Below are positions 5,684-5,797 of a DNA stretch of 5,797 bases, one piece after another (position 1 is the stretch's first letter; each line of letters begins with the position of its first letter). This DNA comes from Flavobacterium psychrophilum. GTDB lineage: Bacteria; Bacteroidota; Bacteroidia; Flavobacteriales; Flavobacteriaceae. Under the pieces are notes generated by a model. The model worked only from the letters and a program-made list of their open reading frames with translations. It did no database searches and was not told the origin of the DNA. Both the position numbers and the translations under genes were made by a program. The stretch lies in contig CAMDQL010000092.1 of NCBI GenBank assembly GCA_945905915.1, positions 1 through 5,797 of the forward strand, written 5' to 3'.

Positions 5684-5797
5684 ATGAAAAAAAGCTTTAC
5701 CCTATTAACGTTTTTATTATGTTCATTAACTAGTTGGGCACAAATTCCTGCAGGATATTATAGCACAGCAATTGGAACTGGTTTAACACTTAAGACC
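5684..5797 (+). CDS. Secreted endonuclease I-family nuclease, N-terminus only (runs off right edge)
   Basis: The first 38 codons of an exported protein. Residues 1-19 (MKKSFTLLTFLLCSLTSWA) form a signal peptide with likely cleavage before Gln20. The mature start, QIPAGYYSTAIGTGLTLKT, matches by recollection the characteristic N-terminus of flavobacterial extracellular endonuclease I (Bsn-like) proteins, which degrade DNA or RNA outside the cell and often carry a C-terminal type IX secretion sorting domain. The catalytic region and any sorting domain lie beyond the window, so nuclease activity is inferred from this short stretch only. ATG 5684 is two bases after the rsmB stop, so it is probably cotranscribed with rsmB or has its promoter inside that gene. 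Cys13 is within the hydrophobic core and is not in a convincing lipobox. Confidence 0.72.
   Translation, partial: MKKSFTLLTFLLCSLTSWAQIPAGYYSTAIGTGLTLKT

Overview
This is an AT-rich window with compact genes. The protein families, the T-rich promoters of TAnnTTTG type and the lack of clear Shine-Dalgarno sequences all suggest a Flavobacterium-like member of the Bacteroidetes. No rRNA, tRNA, CRISPR array, insertion sequence or phage gene is visible. No gap between genes exceeds 300 bases.

Left part (1-1717), minus strand: the N-terminal 275 codons of polyphosphate kinase (ppk1) run off the left edge. They are preceded by a complete pdxH (pyridoxamine 5'-phosphate oxidase, 214 aa). The 124-bp gap between the two carries a near-perfect 20-bp palindrome. 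pdxH has a good Bacteroidetes -7 box just upstream, in the 121-bp region it shares with the divergent sigma-factor operon.

Centre (1718-3205), plus strand: a self-contained three-gene unit. It encodes an ECF-type sigma factor that starts at TTG, a small single-pass membrane protein in the position of an anti-sigma factor, and a secreted LTxxQ (CpxP/Spy-like) protein of the kind annotated in flavobacteria as a 'sensor of ECF-type sigma factor'. A clear intrinsic terminator closes it. The layout resembles a sigma / membrane anti-sigma / periplasmic sensor relay such as CnrH-CnrY-CnrX. The presumed anti-sigma factor lacks a recognisable zinc anti-sigma motif, and the sensor has few possible metal ligands. 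This is the best candidate here for a little-described system.

Right part (3204-5797): a convergent minus-strand gene encodes a secreted beta-propeller protein with Asp-box (BNR) repeats. A 234-bp divergent intergenic region follows, with a promoter-like box for each side. Next is a complete RsmB/NOP-family 5-methylcytosine rRNA methyltransferase. Two bases after its stop codon begins a secreted endonuclease I-family protein, cut by the window edge after 38 codons.

Most of the window is housekeeping (polyphosphate, vitamin B6, rRNA modification). The unusual interest lies in the ECF operon and in a few palindromes in the intergenic regions.
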